From Desulfovibrio sp. (GTDB taxonomy: Bacteria > Desulfobacterota > Desulfovibrionia > Desulfovibrionales > Desulfovibrionaceae): 18,831 nt of DNA. The notes beneath the pieces are model-generated. The model saw nothing but the letters and a program-made list of their open reading frames with translations. It made no database searches and was not told the DNA's origin. A program made the position numbers and the translations under genes. Of the stretch, positions 15,057 to 18,831 are shown one piece after another. The stretch lies in assembly GCA_031270875.1 (NCBI GenBank), contig JAISXC010000203.1:1-18831 (forward strand), in the 5' to 3' direction. Within the stretch, counting starts at the first letter, position 1. Every line of letters starts with the position of its first letter.

Positions 15057-17159
15057 TCATGTTCTCGGCGGAAGATGAGCGCGCAGTTTGCCCAGTACCT
15101 CGCCGAAGTCCAGAGGCTTACCCACATGATCGTTCATACCGGCTTCAAGGCAGCGTTCAATATCTTCGCGGAACACGTTGGCCGTCATGGCGACGATGGG
15201 AACAGTTTTCGCGCGCGGGTCAGACAAAGCGCGGATGCGGCGTGTAGCCTCGTATCCGTCCATTTCCGGCATCTGCACATCCATGAAGATCATGTCATAG
15301 CGTCCGGGTGCCGCGCCATACAGCCTCACAGCCTCCACGCCGTTGACCGCGCAGTCCACGCCCAAGCGCGTCGGTTCAAACAGAGCCAGCACGATCTCGC
15401 GGTTGATCTCCACATCCTCCGCCAGCAACACATGATATCCCCGGAAGCTGACCTCCGATTCCGCCGTGATTTCCCCGCCCGTATAAAAGGAGTCGAAGCC
15501 GAGGCATTCGTTGATGCAGTCGATCAGAGCTGAAGGGAAAAGCGGTTTCTGCAGGTATCTGTCCACGCCGGCCGCTCTTGCCTCCACTTCCACAACGCTC
15601 CATTCCGCGCCGGAAAACAGGATCACCGAGCACTCGTCGTTCCGCCGCATTGCCCGGATACATCGCGCAAGCTCAATGCCGTCCATGCCGGGCATTTTCC
15701 AGTCCACAAAGCAGATATCATATCGCTCTCCTCCGCTGATGAGCCTCACCGCGTCCGCGCCGCACGACGCGACATCGCAGGCGATGGACCGCTGCCGGGC
15801 GAACTCGGCGAAATACTCGCGGATATCCTGCGCGTCGTCCACAGCGAGGATGCGGGCGTTCTTCCAGCGCACACCGACATTCGGCGCGTTGCGCGACTTT
15901 TCCTCTCCCCGCTCCGTCAGCGCGGTGAAAGTGAAGGTCGAACCCTTGCCGGGTTCGGATTCCACCCAGATCCGTCCGCTCATCATCTCCACGATGCGCC
16001 GGGATATTGCAAGCCCCAGTCCCGTGCCGCCGAATTTGCGGGAGGTGCCGCTGTCGGCCTGTTCAAAGGAGGTGAACAGACGTGCCTGCTGTTCGGCGCT
16101 GAGGCCTATGCCGGTATCCGTCACAGAAATGCGGATGACGCATTTTCCCTCCTCTTCCCCGTCAAACCGCGCATCCAGGCGGATGGAGCCACCCACCGGC
16201 GTGAACTTCACGGCGTTTGACAGAAGATTGGCGATAACCTGCGCCAGACGCTGGTCATCGCCGATAAGAAAGGAGGGAATCCTTTCGTCAATGGCGACAA
16301 GGAACTCCTGCTGCTTTTCTTCCACACGGTAGTTAACAACATTCACCACCTTCTGCAGCATCTTCTCGAAATTGAAGATGTCCGGGCAAAGGACGAATTT
16401 GCCGGCCTCAATCTTGCTCATGTCCAGAATATCGTTGATGACCCCGAGCAGGTGCGTGGACGCGATCTCTATCTTGTTCAAGCAGTAGTCTTTTCGCTCC
16501 ATGCTGTCCGCTTTTTTTCCGATGGCGGTCATGCCGATGACGGCGTTCATGGGCGTGCGCATCTCGTGGCTCATGTTCGAGAGAAATTCGCTTTTCGCGA
16601 GCGAAGCCGCTTCCGCCGCCTCGCGCGCCTGCTCAATGTCGGTGACGTCATGAAACACCATCATGGCGCCCGCCGCGTCGTCTTCCGAACCTCTTGCCGG
16701 CGTGAAGGAAATCAGGTATCGGCGCGGTTCTCCCCCGCTGAAGTCAAGGATTCCCTCAAACCGGAGAGGCCGCTTCTCCCGTATGGCGGCGCGCAGCATA
16801 CCGCCGGTCGCCCCAGCCCATTCCACGCCGCCGAAACGGCTGAAAACCTCTTCGAACAGTTTGCCGCTTACCAGCCCATGACTGGCGATGTCCGCCTTGT
16901 CCAAAAAAAGTTTGGTGCAGTATACAAAATTTCCCTTCTCGTCAAAAAGGAGAATAATGTCAGGGCTGTTTTCCAGCAACATCTCGAAGTAGGTTTCCCG
17001 CTTCCTCTGCTCCAGCGCCCGCATGGAATTGATGTTCTCAAGGGAGGCCGCCATAGCCTTGTTGCGGTCCAGCGTGTTCTTCATGCGGTTCATCTGGCGG
17101 GTAAGCCGCTGGACTTCCGGCTGCAACAGGGCGTTCTGTATGTGAGTATCTTTCGTCAT
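15057..17159 (-). CDS. Soluble PAS hybrid sensor histidine kinase with two receiver domains
   Basis: The 700-residue protein has no membrane segment or signal peptide. In order it shows an N-terminal coiled coil (about 1-58); a PAS domain (about 59-180, ENSPDIILLFDEKGNFVYCT); HisKA with H198 in SNMSHEMRTPMNAVIG; and HATPase_c (about 300-415: N315 in NLLSNAVKFT, D348 in VTDTGIGL, GGTGLGLAI). Two receiver domains follow: REC1 with acidic D441/D442, phosphoacceptor D486 (FVDWKMPGMDG) and K538; REC2 with E581/D582, D627 (FMDVQMPEMDG) and K681. No HPt domain follows, so phosphate must pass to a separate protein. Its ATG is 9 bases after the stop of the FIST gene with only a weak ribosome binding site, implying coupled expression. 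As it is soluble, its input probably comes through the FIST protein and the PAS domain. It resembles NahK-type hybrid kinases. Confidence 0.95.
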   Translation of the reverse strand: MTKDTHIQNALLQPEVQRLTRQMNRMKNTLDRNKAMAASLENINSMRALEQRKRETYFEMLLENSPDIILLFDEKGNFVYCTKLFLDKADIASHGLVSGKLFEEVFSRFGGVEWAGATGGMLRAAIREKRPLRFEGILDFSGGEPRRYLISFTPARGSEDDAAGAMMVFHDVTDIEQAREAAEAASLAKSEFLSNMSHEMRTPMNAVIGMTAIGKKADSMERKDYCLNKIEIASTHLLGVINDILDMSKIEAGKFVLCPDIFNFEKMLQKVVNVVNYRVEEKQQEFLVAIDERIPSFLIGDDQRLAQVIANLLSNAVKFTPVGGSIRLDARFDGEEEGKCVIRISVTDTGIGLSAEQQARLFTSFEQADSGTSRKFGGTGLGLAISRRIVEMMSGRIWVESEPGKGSTFTFTALTERGEEKSRNAPNVGVRWKNARILAVDDAQDIREYFAEFARQRSIACDVASCGADAVRLISGGERYDICFVDWKMPGMDGIELARCIRAMRRNDECSVILFSGAEWSVVEVEARAAGVDRYLQKPLFPSALIDCINECLGFDSFYTGGEITAESEVSFRGYHVLLAEDVEINREIVLALFEPTRLGVDCAVNGVEAVRLYGAAPGRYDMIFMDVQMPEMDGYEATRRIRALSDPRAKTVPIVAMTANVFREDIERCLEAGMNDHVGKPLDFGEVLGKLRAHLPPRT

Positions 17160-17168
17160 GTCCCGGCT

Positions 17169-18326
17169 CTAAAAAACAACCAGCGTATACGTCATGTTGT
17201 GAAAACGATTGCTGATGGCGCCGTCCTTCCTGTACAGCGGGCACATTTCCCCTCCGCTGTATATGAACAGAAAGGGAACCGCATCGCCGACAAGTTCCCG
17301 CGTCCTTGCCATCTCGTCTTCCGTGCGGGGAGAGAGAAGCAGCCCTCGCGTAAAACAGGGGATGGCTATGAGACCGTTTCCGCCGTTTTTCCGCACATCC
17401 TCCAGGGCAAGGTTCACCGCGGCTTCCGCCGTTTCCATGACGCTGTCCCCGTCCACCTCGGCCATGGCTATTTTTGCGCCCACAGGAATTTCGCCGGCGC
17501 AGTAAACGCCCTCCGGGGTAATGGAATACATGCTGACCGCCACGGGTTTCGCACCGTCCCCGTAATCCACCATGAACGGCAGGATGGTGACCGCTTCCGG
17601 CCCGAACACTCGCACGCCAATCTTCGCGAGATACTCGCCGACGGGCATACCGTCGACCTCTTTGAGCAGGTTTCCCTCCGAGCCGGTGACGACCGCTGTC
17701 CTGCTCTGGATGTTTTTCGAAGAAATCGCGATGGCGGAAAAACGGGGATGGACGGCCCCGCGCACCAGAAGCAGCGCCATTGAGTCCTTGCTGATTTTCC
17801 CGTCGCAAAAGACAAAGCTGTTTTCCAGGCTCAACGCGCTGTCGGAGGACAGGGTGCCGAAGATGGGCAGACCGCCGCTCAACGCGTCAAGGCGCCGCAG
17901 AATGCCGACACCGTCGCCGGAACTGATGGGACCGAGGGCGAAAATAAGTGAAGGGTCGCCCCCCAATTTCCCCCGTGCCTGACGCCAGGCGTCCGCAACG
18001 GGCTCGGCGATGGATCCCGCGGCCATCGGCGGGGAAAACGACGTCGAAAACGTCGCCTCGTCACTGGTCAGCACGGCGAGACTCAACTGCTCCGCGCCGT
18101 GTCCCCCGTTCACCGCGCTGCCGAGGGTTGAACAGCCGATGACGTCGAAGGGGAGACGTTCGCAAAGCGCGCTGATAACGCCTGTCTCCGCGAATTCATA
18201 GCAGCACCCCACAATGCCCGACGAATTCCTCAACAGGACGGCGCGATCGATCTGTTCCAAGATTTCCTCCACCGCTGTTTCCGGATCGTCAATGTTCGCC
18301 GTATGCGCTGTCACCAACTTGATCAT
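17169..18326 (-). CDS. FIST-domain sensory protein (NosP-like candidate)
   Basis: The 385-residue protein has a FIST N domain (about 30-215, with FDVIGCSTLGS at 60-70 and LPIFGTLSSDSA at 153-164). A FIST_C domain follows (about 225-385), ending with GGEMCPLYRKDG and FHNMTYTL, the characteristic FIST_C tail. No signal peptide or membrane segment is seen, so it is cytosolic. FIST proteins bind small ligands; the NosP subgroup binds haem and nitric oxide and controls a co-transcribed hybrid kinase. I cannot confirm the haem ligand by eye. The ATG at 18326 has a strong GGAGGT at 18331-18336. The frame stays open for 90 more codons upstream to a TTG at 18596, but that stretch is low-complexity and overlaps leader structures. 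The gene is followed after 9 bases by the kinase gene and preceded by a promoter and long leader. Confidence 0.9.
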   Translation of the reverse strand: MIKLVTAHTANIDDPETAVEEILEQIDRAVLLRNSSGIVGCCYEFAETGVISALCERLPFDVIGCSTLGSAVNGGHGAEQLSLAVLTSDEATFSTSFSPPMAAGSIAEPVADAWRQARGKLGGDPSLIFALGPISSGDGVGILRRLDALSGGLPIFGTLSSDSALSLENSFVFCDGKISKDSMALLLVRGAVHPRFSAIAISSKNIQSRTAVVTGSEGNLLKEVDGMPVGEYLAKIGVRVFGPEAVTILPFMVDYGDGAKPVAVSMYSITPEGVYCAGEIPVGAKIAMAEVDGDSVMETAEAAVNLALEDVRKNGGNGLIAIPCFTRGLLLSPRTEDEMARTRELVGDAVPFLFIYSGGEMCPLYRKDGAISNRFHNMTYTLVVF

Positions 18327-18343
18327 GGCAACCTCCGTGTGCC
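18327..18343 (-). promoter_or_regulatory. Ribosome-binding-site hairpin before the FIST start codon
   Basis: On the minus strand GGCA (18340-18343) and TGCC (18327-18330) can pair around a 9-base loop that contains the Shine-Dalgarno GGAGGT. The stem ends directly at the ATG. Only four base pairs are present, so it is weak, but it places the ribosome binding site in an exposed loop. Confidence 0.35.
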
Positions 18344-18378
18344 GTTGTATGTCCGGGTTCCGCCTGGGGAAAGGGATG

Positions 18379-18477
18379 AAAAAACCCCTCCAGTGAAAAT
18401 GCTCCCGTCGGGCCCAGTCAGTTGAAAAATACACGCCCCAAGATGCTGATGTCCCCCGCTCTTCGCTTCTGGAGGGG
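18379..18477 (-). terminator. Candidate attenuator: 9-bp stem plus T6 with competing pairings
   Basis: On the minus strand CCCCTCCAG (complement of 18469-18477) and CTGGAGGGG (complement of 18385-18393) match perfectly over 9 bp, and TTTTTT (18379-18384) follows at once. The 5' arm can instead pair as CCCCC with GGGGG (18474-18478 with 18453-18457). The 3' arm can pair with CCCCAG (18364-18369), which puts the T-run in a loop. The exclusive alternatives suit attenuation. The 75-base span between the arms is long for an intrinsic terminator, so this is tentative. Confidence 0.4.
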
Positions 18478-18677
18478 GCAAGACCAGACCGGGGGAACCC
18501 GACCTCTTGTCCCTGATGGGGATCATTCTCCACGCCGTCGTTCTGTGGGACGCTGTGAACTACCGCTGAAACGCCTCCGTCGGGACATCCGGTCAAGGAT
18601 GCCAGTACCCTTCAGGAAGCCGCTGTGCGGCAGCTGGGATGGTCCGGATTCTGTCAAGTCAATAGAAACTCTAATTT

Positions 18678-18706
18678 ATCTTACTCAATTCTTTCAAAAT
18701 GGTCAA
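18678..18706 (-). promoter_or_regulatory. Candidate sigma70 promoter for the FIST/kinase operon
   Basis: On the minus strand TTGACC (18701-18706, five of six) is separated by exactly 17 bases from TAAGAT (18678-18683, four of six). It sits in a locally AT-rich stretch (about 18660-18770) that stands out from the GC-rich surroundings. The predicted start is near 18671. Confidence 0.55.
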
Positions 18707-18767
18707 GGCGGTATCTCAATTTTCCACTTTTTTTTGTTACAATATCAAAAAATGACATTATACGAAC

Positions 18768-18831
18768 ATGAAACGCAAACTCGCCGCCGTTCTTCAAAAG
18801 GCATGTCGGGGCAGCCCTTTCCGTTCCAGCA
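18768..18831 (+). CDS. Possible start of a plus-strand gene, cut by the right edge
   Basis: An ATG at 18768 opens a frame of 21 codons to the window end (MKRKLAAVLQKACRGSPFRS). It follows an AT-rich promoter-like stretch, including TTGTTA near 18735 and TATACG just before the ATG, which is too close for a normal -10. No Shine-Dalgarno is seen. The stretch is too short for recognition, and it may not be a gene. Confidence 0.25.
   Translation, partial: MKRKLAAVLQKACRGSPFRSS

Larger units (their letters stand above)
18327..18671 (-). ncRNA. Long structured 5' leader of the FIST/kinase operon, class not recognised
   Basis: From the predicted transcription start (about 18671) to the FIST ATG there are about 345 bases with no recognised gene. 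The first 90 bases can form a branched fold. ATCCGG (18649-18654 region) pairs with CCGGAT (18587-18592 region) and encloses CCAG/CTGG. Inside these lie a GCCGC-ACA-GCGGC hairpin (18619-18631) and a CC-TGAA-GG hairpin. An alternative hairpin CATCC-TTGACC-GGATG (18586-18601) competes with the outer stem. Farther down come GTCCC/GGGAC and CGGG/CCCG pairings and a terminator-like element. It did not match c-di-GMP-I, cobalamin, guanidine, ZTP, glycine or Moco riboswitches as I remember them. GC-rich DNA can give such pairings by chance. Confidence 0.4.

Noticed and set aside
14793..17783. Long plus-strand frames opposite the kinase and FIST genes
   Set aside because: They are shadows of high-GC coding DNA; the minus-strand products are full-length, well-conserved proteins.
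18327..18596. In-frame upstream extension of the FIST protein by 90 codons from a TTG
   Set aside because: The extension has no family match and starts at a TTG without a ribosome binding site. The ATG at 18326 has a strong GGAGGT and fits the family start.
18327..18671. Assignment of the leader to a known riboswitch class
   Set aside because: I compared it from memory with c-di-GMP-I, cobalamin, guanidine, ZTP, glycine and Moco motifs and found no convincing conserved core.

Overview
The window looks like chromosomal DNA of a Gram-negative bacterium of the Desulfovibrio type (Desulfobacterota, formerly Deltaproteobacteria). This is an inference from gene content: a two-gene RdgC-like protein, an outer-membrane lipoprotein with a YbgF/CpoB-type TPR end, a DegP/HtrA periplasmic protease and moderately GC-rich coding DNA. 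No 16S or other taxonomic marker is present. I see no tRNA, rRNA, insertion sequence or CRISPR array.

Left part (1-5981, all minus strand). An M20 zinc peptidase is cut by the left edge. A 301-base gap without a gene follows. Next comes a run that reads right to left: rdgC-like part A, rdgC-like part B, a DppB-type permease, a DppC-type permease, then recN. Several of these genes touch or overlap, so they probably form an operon. It mixes recombination/repair genes with two membrane subunits of a peptide-type ABC importer whose ATPases and binding protein are not in the window. A compact divergent promoter region (about 5982-6137) separates it from a plus-strand pseudouridine synthase gene (RluB/RluF type). 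In that region the two -35 elements overlap, and a Fur-box-like palindrome lies just downstream on the plus side.

Middle part (6923-13693, minus strand). A second operon reads right to left: YbgF/CpoB-like lipoprotein, dprA, xerC, DegP/HtrA protease, phosphoglucomutase. The first three genes overlap or are 6 bases apart. The protease is 20 bases after xerC and has a strong ribosome binding site. Phosphoglucomutase is separated from the protease by a perfect 17-bp hairpin that has no U-tract. A divergent plus-strand gene (13862-14827) encodes an unrecognised protein with about eight membrane segments.

Right part (14828-18831). A minus-strand two-gene signalling operon encodes a FIST-domain sensor and a soluble PAS hybrid histidine kinase with two receiver domains. 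This arrangement matches the known NosP/NahK-type nitric-oxide sensing pairs, although the ligand here is not proven. The operon has a good sigma70-like promoter (18678-18706) and an unusually long leader of about 345 bases. The leader contains a possible multi-branched fold, a terminator-like CTGGAGGGG plus T6 element with mutually exclusive pairing partners, and a small hairpin that presents the ribosome binding site in its loop. I do not recognise this leader as a known riboswitch class, and it is the best candidate here for something undescribed. A possible new plus-strand gene starts at 18768 and runs off the right edge.
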